Below, piece after piece: positions 17,984 to 26,793 of a stretch of DNA of 64,000 nt. How positions within the stretch are numbered: the first letter of the stretch is position 1; each line of letters starts with the position of its first letter. The notes beneath the pieces were generated by a model. That model saw only the letters and a list, made by a program, of their open reading frames with translations. It was not told the origin of the DNA and searched no databases. This stretch comes from an uncultured Coriobacteriaceae bacterium (GTDB lineage Bacteria; Actinomycetota; Coriobacteriia; Coriobacteriales; Atopobiaceae): NCBI GenBank assembly GCA_902777325.1, contig CACYTH010000006.1:1-64000 (forward strand). The letters are read 5' to 3'. The position numbers and the translations under genes were made by a program.

Positions 17984-18096
17984 GGCTGTCCTTCCGAGGG
18001 GTGCGCGAGCGCGCAGGGGTATCCCAAAATCATAGCAAGTTTACCTTTCGTCTGAGCCGATGCGCCCGCATTTGCACGACACCCCTCAAATCGCGG

Positions 18097-18121
18097 CAGG
18101 GCCAGCGCCGCGCTGGCCCTG
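18097..18121. promoter_or_regulatory. Inverted repeat between xylB and galM
   Basis: Perfect 11-bp arms CAGGGCCAGCG and CGCTGGCCCTG around a 3-nt loop, in the 235-bp divergent intergenic region. No U-run follows, so an operator or mRNA hairpin is more likely than a terminator. Confidence 0.45.
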
Positions 18122-18218
18122 CTCGTCGAGACAAACTGCCTGTCATGCCATGCATCACGGCCCATGCGCGCCCAAGCGAGTAGAGTGCAGGTAGCCACCA
18201 CGAGAACAGGAGCCCACC

Positions 18219-19238
18219 ATGCTGACCATCTTCCCCTTTGGAGCCACGCCCGCCGGCCGGCAGGCCCGTCTCTTTGTGCTGAGCAACAGCGTGGGGACCT
18301 CCGTCGGCATCACCGACTTTGGCGCGAGCATGGTGAGCTGCAAGGTGCCCGACGGGCATGGGAACTTTCCCGACGTCGCCCTCGGATACTCGGGAGCCGC
18401 CGGGTATGCGAGCGACACCATGAACCTCGGCGCCATCGTGGGCAGGTGCGCCAACAGGATCGCCGGCGCCAGCTTTGAGCTGGGCGGCAGCAGCTATCGC
18501 CTCGCGGCCAACGACGGCGCCAACAACCTGCACAGCGGTCCGCACCGTTGGTCGGAGCGGCTCTGGGACGTCACCCACACGAGCGCCTCGTCGGTCACCT
18601 TCTCGCTCTCCAGCCGTCGGGGCGACCAGGGCTTCCCGGGCTCGGTGAAGGCGAGCGTGACCTACGAGCTCTCCGAGGGCAACGCGCTCACCCTGCGCTT
18701 TGACGCCACGCCCTCGGACCCCACCATCGTGAACCTCATCTCGCACGCGTACTGGAACCTCAACGGCCACGCATCGGGCGACGTGCTCGGCCACAGCCTG
18801 CAGATCGACGCGCAGAGCTACACGCCCATGGTCGACCACATCCCCACCGGCGAGGTCTCCCCCGTCGAGGGCACGCCCTACGACTTCCGCCAGCCGCAGA
18901 CGCTCGGTGCGCGGCTCGAGCAGCTGCCCCATGGCTACGACGACAACTACTGCCTGGACAACCGGGGCAGGCTCGCGCAGGCGGCGCGACTCGTGGGCGA
19001 CAAGACCGGCATCACGCTCACCGTCTCGACCGACGCTCCGGGCATGCAGGTGTTCGACTACGACGCCTTTGACATCGAGGGTGCCAAGGACGGCGTGCAC
19101 TACGGGGCCTTTGCCGGAGTCGCGTTGGAGACCCAGCACTACCCCGACGCCATCCACCACAAGAACTTCCCGCAGCCGGTCTACACGCACGACCGTCCCT
19201 TCAGGAGCACCACGGTCTTTGCGTTTGGCATCGGCTAG
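18219..19238 (+). CDS. galM: Aldose 1-epimerase
   Basis: A 339-residue mutarotase that interconverts alpha and beta anomers of free aldoses. The family's active-site residues are present: His in NNLHSG, the catalytic His in SHAYWNLNGH and the catalytic Glu in GVALETQHYPD. The substrate-binding Arg is in VGRCANRI. Length is normal. The ATG follows CAGGAG. It is divergent from xylB, with which it may share sugar-responsive control. Confidence 0.94.
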   Translation: MLTIFPFGATPAGRQARLFVLSNSVGTSVGITDFGASMVSCKVPDGHGNFPDVALGYSGAAGYASDTMNLGAIVGRCANRIAGASFELGGSSYRLAANDGANNLHSGPHRWSERLWDVTHTSASSVTFSLSSRRGDQGFPGSVKASVTYELSEGNALTLRFDATPSDPTIVNLISHAYWNLNGHASGDVLGHSLQIDAQSYTPMVDHIPTGEVSPVEGTPYDFRQPQTLGARLEQLPHGYDDNYCLDNRGRLAQAARLVGDKTGITLTVSTDAPGMQVFDYDAFDIEGAKDGVHYGAFAGVALETQHYPDAIHHKNFPQPVYTHDRPFRSTTVFAFGIG

Positions 19239-19333
19239 GCCTTGCGAGTCGCCTCGGCCATCTGTAAATCCTGCAGTCTTGCTGCGCCTCGTGCATAATG
19301 GGGGAGCTACTCCCACACGAAACGAGGACAGCT

Positions 19334-20698
19334 ATGGCAATCACTCCCGAGGAGGTCGCCGAGACGCTCAGCATGGTCTCGCAGCAGAACCTCGACCTGC
19401 GCACCATCACCATGGGCATCTCGCTGGGCGCCTGCGCCGACGAGAGCATGGAGCGCATGTGCACCAAGGTCTACGACCGCATCACGCATACCGCAGAGCA
19501 TCTGGTTGAGGTGGCGGACGACCTCGAGCGCGAGTACGGGATCCCCATCGCCAACAAGCGCGTGTCGGTGACGCCCATCGCGCAGATCGCCGCCGCCTGC
19601 CCCGACAAGGACCTCACTCCCCTTGCGGTCACGCTCGACCGCGCGGCAGAGACCCTGGGCATCGACTTTCTTGGCGGGTTCTCGGCCCTCGTACAAAAGG
19701 GCATGGGCGACGCCGATCGGCGCCTGATCACGTCGATCCCCTCCGCGCTGGCGACCACCGAGCGCGTGTGCTCCAGCGTCAACGTGGCCTCCACCCGTGC
19801 CGGCATCAACATGGACGCGGTCATGCTCATGGCCGACACCATCGTCAAGACCGCGGCCGCCACCACCGAGCGCGACTGCTGCGGCGCGGCCAAGCTCGTG
19901 GTGTTTGCCAACATGGTCGAGGACTCCCCCTTCATGGCCGGTGCCATCCACGGCTCCGGCGAGGCTGACGCCGTCATCAACGTCGGCGTCTCCGGGCCGG
20001 GCGTCATGGCTGCCGCGCTGCGCGAGCTGCCCGAGACCGCGAGCCTCATGGCCGTTGCCGAGAAGATCAAGGAGACCGCCTTCAAGATCACGCGCGCCGG
20101 CGAGCTGATGAGCCGACAGGCAAGCGCCCGTCTCGGCGTGGAGAAGGGAATCGTCGACCTCTCGCTTGCCCCCACGCCTGCCGCAGGGGACTCCGTGGCG
20201 GAGATCCTGGAGATCATCGGCGTCGGTCGCACGGGAGGCCCCGGCACCACCTGCGCCCTCGCCCTGCTCAACGATGCCGTCAAGAAGGGCGGCGTCATGG
20301 CCAGCTCCAGCGTGGGAGGCTTGTCCGGCGCCTTCATCCCCGTCTCCGAGGACGCCGGCATGATCCGCGCCACCGAGGAGGGTGCCCTCACGCTCGAGAA
20401 GCTCGAGGCGATGACCAGCGTCTGCTCGGTCGGCCTCGACATGATCGCCGTGCCGGGCGACACGACGGCCGAGACCATCGCCGGTCTCATCGCCGACGAG
20501 ATGGCCATCGGCGTCATCAACACCAAGACCACGGCCGTGCGCGTCATCCCGGCCATCGGCCACGACGTGGGCGACACGCTGGTCTTTGGCGGGCTTCTCG
20601 GCACCGCTCCGGTCATGCCCATCAACCAGTTTGCGGGCAGCGTGCTGGCGCACCGCGGCGGGCGCTTCCCCGCCCCGCTCAACTCTCTCAAGAACTAG
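19334..20698 (+). CDS. UPF0210/DUF711 (PFL-family) protein
   Basis: A 454-residue protein that matches the UPF0210 family over its whole length (family norm about 450), starting [15 protein letters not shown]. Members have a fold related to pyruvate formate-lyase but no glycyl-radical motif, and their biochemical role is unknown. The ATG at 19334 has GAGGA upstream; an alternative start at 19298 lacks one. In many genomes a small ACT-domain protein sits directly upstream; here it is absent. The following gene starts 1 bp after this stop. Confidence 0.88.
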   Translation: MAITPEEVAETLSMVSQQNLDLRTITMGISLGACADESMERMCTKVYDRITHTAEHLVEVADDLEREYGIPIANKRVSVTPIAQIAAACPDKDLTPLAVTLDRAAETLGIDFLGGFSALVQKGMGDADRRLITSIPSALATTERVCSSVNVASTRAGINMDAVMLMADTIVKTAAATTERDCCGAAKLVVFANMVEDSPFMAGAIHGSGEADAVINVGVSGPGVMAAALRELPETASLMAVAEKIKETAFKITRAGELMSRQASARLGVEKGIVDLSLAPTPAAGDSVAEILEIIGVGRTGGPGTTCALALLNDAVKKGGVMASSSVGGLSGAFIPVSEDAGMIRATEEGALTLEKLEAMTSVCSVGLDMIAVPGDTTAETIAGLIADEMAIGVINTKTTAVRVIPAIGHDVGDTLVFGGLLGTAPVMPINQFAGSVLAHRGGRFPAPLNSLKN

Positions 20699-20699
20699 C

Positions 20700-21731
20700 A
20701 TGTCGCTTCGCCAGGCATCCACCCAGGCCATCGTCTCCGTCGTCAGCCTTGCCATAGGCCTCGCGGTGACGCCAGCCTTCTCGTGGTGCATCGTCGACGA
20801 CACGAGGCCGGCCGGGACCACGGTTGACCTGTCACCGCTGCGCGCGAGCATGGCAGACTCTCCGCAGGGCCTGGTCGAGGACGGCATCGACGAGGCTACG
20901 GGCGCCACAGCCGCGCTCGAGCGCAGCGTCTCCCTCGACGGGCTTGCCCACGGTCTGACGGTCACGGGCTCCATCGCAAGCGACAGCGAGCTCAAGGGCC
21001 TGCTCAGGGACTTCCAGAAGACGATTGGCGCCTTCGAGGCCTCGGGCGGGAAGGCGGCCGTCGTCATCCGGTGCCTGGACACCGGCAGCTCGCTCGCCTA
21101 CAACCAGGACGAGCTCATGTACCCGGCAAGCTCCATCAAGGGGCCGTACGTCATCAGCCTGTACCAGGCGTTGGAGAGGGGCACGCTCGAGGGTGCGGGC
21201 TCTGACGGCGAGAAGGCCGCCACCATCGCGCGTCTCGCAAAGCCGGTCATCGTCAGCTCGGACAACGACTCCTACATCAAGCTGCACGACGCCTTTGGCG
21301 GTGAGGTCTTTGCAGACTGGTGCGCCAAGCAGGGCATATGCCAGGCCGGATCAGACGCCTACGAACGCCTCTGTTGCAAGGACACGCACTACCCCTTTGT
21401 CACGTGCGCAGAGCTTGCCACTATGTGGCAGGCCGGCAACGGATACCTCGCCTCTGGGAGCGACAAGGCCGGTGAGCTGCGCGGCTTCTTTGAGAAGCGC
21501 AAGGAGTCGCCCTTGCGCGAGGGAGTCGGCGAGCTCGCCACGACCATCTCCAAGGCGGGCTGGTACCCAAAGGACACCATAGACAAACTCGCCGCGACCG
21601 TCGACGCAGGCATCGTGACACAGGACGGGCGCACCTACGTGGTGGCCATCATGACCAACGCGCCTGCCGACCTCGACAGGTTGGCGGCATTGGTGCCCGG
21701 CATCTGGACCGCCCGCGCCGTGCTGATGTAA
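20700..21731 (+). CDS. Beta-lactamase-fold serine hydrolase, exported
   Basis: A 343-residue protein with an N-terminal hydrophobic segment (about residues 8-28) that acts as signal or membrane anchor, then a class-A beta-lactamase fold. The catalytic SxxK is S144-S-I-K147 (PASSIKGPY), the SDN motif is at 187-189, and the third motif is KAG (285-287) rather than KTG. This combination suggests a penicillin-binding-protein-like or peptidase-like hydrolase; resistance to beta-lactams cannot be inferred. The ATG at 20700 lies 1 bp after the previous stop with only a weak ribosome site, so expression may be translationally coupled to the UPF0210 gene. Confidence 0.8.
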   Translation: MSLRQASTQAIVSVVSLAIGLAVTPAFSWCIVDDTRPAGTTVDLSPLRASMADSPQGLVEDGIDEATGATAALERSVSLDGLAHGLTVTGSIASDSELKGLLRDFQKTIGAFEASGGKAAVVIRCLDTGSSLAYNQDELMYPASSIKGPYVISLYQALERGTLEGAGSDGEKAATIARLAKPVIVSSDNDSYIKLHDAFGGEVFADWCAKQGICQAGSDAYERLCCKDTHYPFVTCAELATMWQAGNGYLASGSDKAGELRGFFEKRKESPLREGVGELATTISKAGWYPKDTIDKLAATVDAGIVTQDGRTYVVAIMTNAPADLDRLAALVPGIWTARAVLM

Positions 21732-21744
21732 GGGGAAGGGCGCC

Positions 21745-22668
21745 CTACGGCAGGAAGCGCACCTCGGGCTCGAGACGCACGCCAAACTGGCGCTCGACCT
21801 CGTCCTGCACGTGCTCGATCACGGCATGCACGTCAGCAGCCGTCGCACCGCCCAGGTTGACCACAAAGCCCGCATGCTTCTTGGACACGGCCGCGCCACC
21901 CACCTGGTATCCCTGCAGCCCGGCATCCATGATGAGCTTGCCGGCAAAGTAGCCCTCGGGGCGCTTGAAGGTGGAGCCCGCGCTCGGCTTGTCGAGCGGC
22001 TGCTTGCTCTCGCGCTTGTGGGTCAGGTCGTCCATACGCGCGCGAATGGCATCGGGGTCACCCTTGCGCAGGGCAAACGTGGCGGTGAGCACCACCAGGC
22101 CTTCGTCGCGAATCCGGCTTGCGCGATAGCCCAAGGCCAGATCGTCCACGCCGATGGTCTCCTGCGTCCCGTCGGGCCTCAGCACGCGCACGCACTTGAG
22201 GACGTCGGCGATGCAGCCGTCGTAGGCGCCGGCGTTCATGAAGCAGGCACCACCGATGGTGCCGGGGATGCCACAGGCAAACTCGAGGCCCGTCAGCCCC
22301 AGCTCGCAGGCCATCTCCGACGCCTCGCGCAGGGAGACGCCCGCCTGGCAGGTGATCTCGGTGCCCTCGATGGACACGTTGGTGAAGCCGTCGGCCAGGC
22401 CGATGATCACGCCGCGATAGCCGTCGTCGGAGACGAGCAGGTCAGAGCCGTTGCCCAGCACAAAGAAGGGAACCTCCGCCTCTCGGCAGGCCGCGACGAC
22501 ATCGCGCACCTCGTCGGAGGTCTCGGGCACCACGTACGCGTCGGCAGGACCACCGATCTCAAAGGTGGTGTGCTCGGACAGGGGCTCGTCGAGGCTCACG
22601 TTGTCCTCGCCCACAATCTGGCGCAAGCGCCAAATCAGCTCCGTGCGTTCTCGGCCGTCTCCGGTCAT
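21745..22668 (-). CDS. murB: UDP-N-acetylenolpyruvoylglucosamine reductase
   Basis: A 307-residue FAD enzyme that reduces UDP-GlcNAc-enolpyruvate to UDP-MurNAc in peptidoglycan synthesis. The FAD-binding segments LGNGSDLLVSDDG and GIPGTIGGACFMNAGAYDG are intact. The serine-containing motif SAGSTFKRP marks a type II MurB, and the C-terminal Glu is in RLEPEVRFLP. The ATG at 22668 was chosen by family length; a further 40 codons upstream do not resemble MurB. It is convergent with the serine hydrolase gene, so two envelope genes adjoin. Confidence 0.95.
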   Translation of the reverse strand: MTGDGRERTELIWRLRQIVGEDNVSLDEPLSEHTTFEIGGPADAYVVPETSDEVRDVVAACREAEVPFFVLGNGSDLLVSDDGYRGVIIGLADGFTNVSIEGTEITCQAGVSLREASEMACELGLTGLEFACGIPGTIGGACFMNAGAYDGCIADVLKCVRVLRPDGTQETIGVDDLALGYRASRIRDEGLVVLTATFALRKGDPDAIRARMDDLTHKRESKQPLDKPSAGSTFKRPEGYFAGKLIMDAGLQGYQVGGAAVSKKHAGFVVNLGGATAADVHAVIEHVQDEVERQFGVRLEPEVRFLP

Positions 22669-22824
22669 GTGCAGATCACGCTCCCTGACGTGTCGTAAAC
22701 AGTGATGGCTTATCAGTATAGGCGAGAGAGCGCTGCAAAGCGGCCTGTTGACGAAGTGCACATCACAAGAAGCATTCCGCAGTGCCAAGGGCCTGCGCCC
22801 TCACGGCAGTTTCACAATGGTAGC

Positions 22825-22853
22825 TTGCGCACGACATGCAGAATGTCTATGCT
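22825..22853 (+). promoter_or_regulatory. Promoter of the ribU operon
   Basis: A -35 TTGCGC (22825-22830) and -10 TATGCT (22848-22853) with a 17-bp spacer, placing the transcript start just before the FMN riboswitch. Confidence 0.7.
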
Positions 22854-22865
22854 CGTACCGACATA

Positions 22866-22992
22866 GTTTCAGGGCGGGGTGAGATTCCCCACTGGCGGTA
22901 TCGGGACGCGTGTCCCCAAGCCCGCGAACCGCAAAAGGCGGCCGACCTGGTGAGACTCCAGGGCCAACGGTTACAGTCCGGATGGGAGAAAC
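22866..22992 (+). promoter_or_regulatory. FMN riboswitch (RFN element)
   Basis: The conserved RFN core is directly recognisable: TCAGGGCGGGGTGAGATTCC near 22868, the GGCGGT stretch, AGCCCGCGA, a GGTGAGACTCCAGGGCC segment and the closing CAGTCCGGATGGGAGA at 22975-22988. It binds FMN and shuts off riboflavin synthesis or uptake genes when FMN is plentiful. The ribU ATG is about 13 bp downstream and the final GGAG is close to it, so control is probably at translation initiation. I see no separate U-run terminator. Confidence 0.95.
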
Positions 22993-23004
22993 GGAGGCGC
23001 CATT

Positions 23005-23583
23005 ATGGCCACCATCTCAAATTCACGTCATGACACCCACGCTACCACCGCCTCTGGCGGCTGGAGCACCAAGCGCATCGCCACGACCGCGCTCTTCTGC
23101 GCCGTCGCGGCCATCGCCACGCTCTTCATCGAGTTCCCGATCCTGCCGGGCGTGACCTTCCTCAAGTACGACCCCTCCGCCATCGTCGCGCTCGTCGCCG
23201 GCTTCGCCTTTGGCCCCTCGACCGGCGTGATCGTCTCGGCGCTGCCCTACCTCGTGCACCTCGCCACCCAGAGCGGCGTCTACGGCGCCTTCATGGCCAT
23301 CGTGGCCACGCTCTCGCTGGTGCTGCCCGCCTCGCTGGTCTACCAGCGCAACACCACCTTCAAGGGCGCCGTCACGGGCCTCGTCATCGGCGCCGTGGTC
23401 TGCCTGGCGGTGACCATCGCAGCCAATATCGTGGTGACCCCGCTCTACATGGGCGCGCCGCGCGAGACGGTCATCGGCATGATCGTGCCGGTGCTCCTGC
23501 CCTTCAACGCCATCAAGGTCGCGCTCAACTGCGTGATCACGGCCCTGGTCTACAAGCCGCTCTCCAAGGCCCTCCAGGACTAG
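23005..23583 (+). CDS. ribU: Riboflavin transporter substrate-binding subunit (ECF S-component)
   Basis: A 192-residue membrane protein with five to six helices. It matches RibU, with the diagnostic segment FLKYDPSAIVALVAGFAFGP. It binds extracellular riboflavin and works with the EcfA-EcfA-EcfT motor encoded directly behind it. The FMN riboswitch upstream confirms the substrate. The hydrophilic first ~20 residues precede helix 1 at about 25-45. The ATP-binding gene follows after 15 bp. Confidence 0.96.
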   Translation: MATISNSRHDTHATTASGGWSTKRIATTALFCAVAAIATLFIEFPILPGVTFLKYDPSAIVALVAGFAFGPSTGVIVSALPYLVHLATQSGVYGAFMAIVATLSLVLPASLVYQRNTTFKGAVTGLVIGAVVCLAVTIAANIVVTPLYMGAPRETVIGMIVPVLLPFNAIKVALNCVITALVYKPLSKALQD

Positions 23584-23598
23584 CCCGGACACCGCCCA

Positions 23599-25494
23599 AT
23601 GGACCGGCCCCTGCTCTCACTTGACCACGTAACGCTTCGCTACGAGCACGGCATATGCGCCCTCGACGATGTCAGCCTGGACATCGCCGCAGGTGAGCGC
23701 ATATGCGTGCTCGGCCCCAACGGCTCGGGAAAGTCGACGCTCGCCTCCGTCCTCTGCGGGCTTCTGGCCCCTGACGAGGGGGCCGTAGACCTTCTGGGCG
23801 AGCGCGTGTTTGGCGAGCAGGGCATCGACTTCGATGCGTACCGGCGCGTCCGGCGGCGCCTTGGCCTGGTGTTCCAGAACCCCGACGACCAGATCGTGAC
23901 CTCGGTCGTCGAAGAGGACGTCGCCTTCGGGCCCGAGAACCTGGGCGTCCCCTCGTCTCAGATTGGCGCGCGCGTGGCGCGGGAGCTCCACCGCGTGGCG
24001 CTCGACCGCTATGCCAAGGCCGACCCGAACAATCTCTCCGGCGGGCAGAAGCAGCGCGTGGCCATCGCCGGCGCGCTCGCCATGGAGCCCGAGGTGCTTG
24101 TGCTCGACGAGCCGGGCGCCCTGCTCGACGTGCGCGGACGGCGCGGCATCATGCGCGTGATGGACCAGCTGCACGAGGCCGGCACGACCGTCGTGCACGT
24201 GACCCACTTCATGGAGGAGGCCCTGGCAGCAGACCGCGTGGTGGTGCTCGCCAAGGGTCGCCTCGTGCTCGAGGGCACGCCCTCGGAGGTCTTCTCCCAC
24301 GGCGACGAGCTGACCGAGCTCGGGCTCGAGGAACCCTTCTGCGCACGCCTTGCCGAGGCGCTCCGCGCAAGGGGCGTCGACATCCCCTGGACCTGTGACG
24401 AGGACGAGCTTCTGGCATCGCTCTCGCACGCGCCCGCGGCGGGGACCGACCCCGAGGACCCTCGCGAGGCGGATTGCTCGACGGTGTCTGGCGGGAGCGA
24501 GGACCCAAGCGAGCGAAGCGAGCGCATCCGCAGCTGCCAGGCATCGTCGAGCAATCGCTCTTGCCGAGCCGGGTCCTCGGGGTCGGTCCCCGCCGCGGGC
24601 GCGTGCGAGAGCGCCATCCAGGCGACGGAGCTCTCCTACTCCTATGGTGACACCGACGCTCGAGAGGCACGCCACCCAGCCCTCGACGCCGTCAGCTTCG
24701 GCATCCCGCGCGGATCGTTTACCACCATCGTCGGACAGACGGGGTCGGGCAAGTCCACGCTGCTGCGGCTGCTCTGCGCCCTGGAGACCCCTGATGCGGG
24801 ACGCCTTATGGTGGAGGGCATCGACACCTCCGACCGCAGGCGCAGACGCCAGCTCCATGGCCGCATCGGTTACGTGATGCAGCATCCCGAGCGTCAGCTC
24901 TTTGCCGAGACCGTGCTCGAGGACGTGGCGTACGGGCCCACCAACCTGCGCCTTCCGGCAGACGAGGTCGAGCGGCGCTGCGCAAGCGCACTCGCGCGCG
25001 TGGGGCTGACCGGCCGAGAGCAGTCCTCGCCCTTCCATCTCTCAGGAGGCCAGCAGCGCCTCTGCGCACTGGCGGGCATCCTCGCCATGGAGCCCGACGT
25101 GCTCGTGCTCGACGAGCCGATGGCAGGTCTCGACCCGCATGGCAGGGCCCAGCTTCGCGACATCATCGCAAGCATCAACGCACAGGGCACCACCGTCATC
25201 CAGGTGACCCACTCCATGAACGACGCCGCCACGTCACAGCAGGTCATCGTGCTCAACGAGGGCAACCTGCTCATGCAGGGGGCCCCTGGGGAGGTCTTCT
25301 CGGCAGACACCTTCGACGTTCTGCACAAAAGCGGACTGGGCCTGCCCGATGCCCTCGGTTGGGCGCTTCGCCTCCAGGAGGCGGGCGTTACGGGGCTTGG
25401 CTCTCCCCTCACGCTCGCAGCCCTGGCAGACACCCTTGCTGCTGGCGCGTCACAGACAGCGGAGCCTGGGGAGGTGAGCGTCCGTGGCCTTTAG
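23599..25494 (+). CDS. ecfA: Fused ECF transporter ATPase (EcfA1-EcfA2)
   Basis: A 631-residue protein with two complete ABC domains, usually two genes. Domain 1 has Walker A GPNGSGKS (39-46), signature LSGGQ (146-150) and Walker B VLVLDEP. Domain 2 has GQTGSGKS (379-386), LSGGQ (481-485) and VLVLDEP. In domain 1 the usual DEPT is DEPG. Together they power ECF-type vitamin uptake with EcfT. The linker (about residues 274-339) is Ser/Arg/Pro-rich, matches no ABC sequence and is encoded by a 195-bp near-perfect inverted repeat. It starts at an ATG 15 bp after ribU and overlaps ecfT by 11 bp. Confidence 0.93.
   Translation: MDRPLLSLDHVTLRYEHGICALDDVSLDIAAGERICVLGPNGSGKSTLASVLCGLLAPDEGAVDLLGERVFGEQGIDFDAYRRVRRRLGLVFQNPDDQIVTSVVEEDVAFGPENLGVPSSQIGARVARELHRVALDRYAKADPNNLSGGQKQRVAIAGALAMEPEVLVLDEPGALLDVRGRRGIMRVMDQLHEAGTTVVHVTHFMEEALAADRVVVLAKGRLVLEGTPSEVFSHGDELTELGLEEPFCARLAEALRARGVDIPWTCDEDELLASLSHAPAAGTDPEDPREADCSTVSGGSEDPSERSERIRSCQASSSNRSCRAGSSGSVPAAGACESAIQATELSYSYGDTDAREARHPALDAVSFGIPRGSFTTIVGQTGSGKSTLLRLLCALETPDAGRLMVEGIDTSDRRRRRQLHGRIGYVMQHPERQLFAETVLEDVAYGPTNLRLPADEVERRCASALARVGLTGREQSSPFHLSGGQQRLCALAGILAMEPDVLVLDEPMAGLDPHGRAQLRDIIASINAQGTTVIQVTHSMNDAATSQQVIVLNEGNLLMQGAPGEVFSADTFDVLHKSGLGLPDALGWALRLQEAGVTGLGSPLTLAALADTLAAGASQTAEPGEVSVRGL
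24419..24613. repeat. 195-bp palindromic element inside the ecfA linker
   Basis: Outer arms of 43 bp (24419-24461 and 24571-24613) are perfect complements. Inner arms of 21 bp (24472-24492 and 24536-24556) differ at two positions, both of which become G-U pairs in the sense RNA. The element is exactly 65 codons, carries no stop in the reading frame, and on the opposite strand also encodes the peptide SHAPAAGTDPEDP found in the sense product. It joins the two ATPase domains. Confidence 0.9.
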
Positions 25495-26284
25495 GATCTC
25501 CCTTGGCAGCTACGTGCCCGCAGACTCCGTCCTCCACCGGCTCGACCCGCGCAGCAAGATCGTCTGCGGGCTGGCCATCATGGTGTCAGTCTTCTTCATA
25601 CGCACGCCCCTGCAGCTCGTGTTTGGCTGGGCCGTCGCGCTTGCGCTGGTGCTGCTGTCGCACCTGCCCGCCGGCAAGGTGCTGAGCTCGATCAGGCCCG
25701 TCATCATGGTGCTGCTCGTGCTCTCCGTCTTCAACCTGCTGCTGGTAGACACTGGCAGCACGCTTGTGGCGGTGGGTCCGCTGCGCATCACCACCGGTGG
25801 CCTCTGGGCGGCCGTCAACTACAGCCTGCGCCTGGTGGTCGCGGTCGTCGCGGCGACGCTCATCCTGCTCACCACCACGCCCACCCAGCTAACCGACGCC
25901 TTCGACGCGCTGATGTCGCCGCTGTCGCGCATCGGCCTGCCGGGCCACGAGATCGCCATGGTCTTCTCGCTCATGCTGCGCTTCATCCCCACCATCGCCG
26001 ACGAGGCCTCGGCCATCCTCGACGCCCAGACCGCTCGCGGAGGCGCGCTGGCAGAGGGCTCGCTCGTCGACAGGGTGCGCTCGGTGATACCCATCGTGAT
26101 CGCGCTGCTCGCCAGCTCGCTGCGCCATGCCAACGGCCTCTCGCGCGCACTCGACGCCCGCTGCTACGAGGGCGGGGCGACGCGCAGCCACTGGCACCCG
26201 CTCGAGCTGCATGCCCGAGACGGGGTTGCCGTGGCGTTTACCTGCGTGTATGTGATAGCTCTGCTTATGCTGGGCAGCCTGTAG
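25484..26284 (+). CDS. ecfT: ECF transporter transmembrane subunit
   Basis: A 266-residue integral membrane protein, the scaffold that couples the ATPases to S-components. It has the two Ala-Arg motifs of the coupling helices (QTARGGAL near residue 186 and LDARCYEGG near 228). The N-terminal DPRSK motif is typical of EcfT. The start is GTG at 25484 behind GGGGAGGTGA, overlapping the ecfA stop by 11 bp. It is the last gene of the riboswitch-controlled operon, so the whole transporter motor appears to be under FMN control. Confidence 0.95.
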   Translation: MAFRISLGSYVPADSVLHRLDPRSKIVCGLAIMVSVFFIRTPLQLVFGWAVALALVLLSHLPAGKVLSSIRPVIMVLLVLSVFNLLLVDTGSTLVAVGPLRITTGGLWAAVNYSLRLVVAVVAATLILLTTTPTQLTDAFDALMSPLSRIGLPGHEIAMVFSLMLRFIPTIADEASAILDAQTARGGALAEGSLVDRVRSVIPIVIALLASSLRHANGLSRALDARCYEGGATRSHWHPLELHARDGVAVAFTCVYVIALLMLGSL

Positions 26285-26302
26285 GCCGCTCGCGCCCCGC
26301 GC

Positions 26303-26704
26303 CTAGCGACTGCGATTGGCCTCGAGCGGGGTCTCGTCCAGACCGGGCAGCACCTCAACCCAGCAGCCGTCGGGGTCGGCCACAAAGTACAGGCCCATGC
26401 GCGGGTTCTCCTTGACGATGCAGCCCATCTCCTCGTGCAGGGCGTGATAGGCGTCGTAGTCGTCCACGCGCACGGCCACGTGGGTATCGCCGTTGCCGTT
26501 GTCGTAGGTGCCGTCAAAGCCCCTGTTCCAGGTGAGCTCCAGCTCGAAGTCGGTCTCGTCGTTGCCGATGAAGACGATGAGCCAGCTGCCGTCCTCGGGA
26601 CCCTTGCGGCGACGCTCCTTGAGCCCGAAGGCCTTCTCGTAGAACGCAAGGGTCGCGTCGAGGTCGTAGACGTGGGTGTTGCGGTGGATGACTTTCGCAC
26701 GCAT
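26303..26704 (-). CDS. gloA: Glyoxalase/VOC-family protein, lactoylglutathione lyase type
   Basis: A 133-residue vicinal-oxygen-chelate protein with the metal ligands of glyoxalase I: His near residue 8 (VIHRNTHVYD), Glu in DFELELTWN, His in GDTHVAVRV and Glu in CWVEVLPG. It would isomerise a methylglyoxal-thiol adduct; the thiol used in this organism is unknown. Its stop lies 18 bp from the convergent ecfT stop. It is probably a single-gene unit. Confidence 0.88.
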   Translation of the reverse strand: MRAKVIHRNTHVYDLDATLAFYEKAFGLKERRRKGPEDGSWLIVFIGNDETDFELELTWNRGFDGTYDNGNGDTHVAVRVDDYDAYHALHEEMGCIVKENPRMGLYFVADPDGCWVEVLPGLDETPLEANRSR

Positions 26705-26793
26705 CGAAAAAACCTCTTCCTGGTAGGTGCACCATTGCTTGTACCAGCAAGTTTATCGCCTTGCGGCCATCTGCGCACGTGCGGTGGCACCAC

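Noticed and set aside
20700-21731. Antibiotic-resistance beta-lactamase
   Set aside because: SxxK and SDN are present, but the third motif is KAG and the fold is shared with many peptidases; resistance cannot be claimed.
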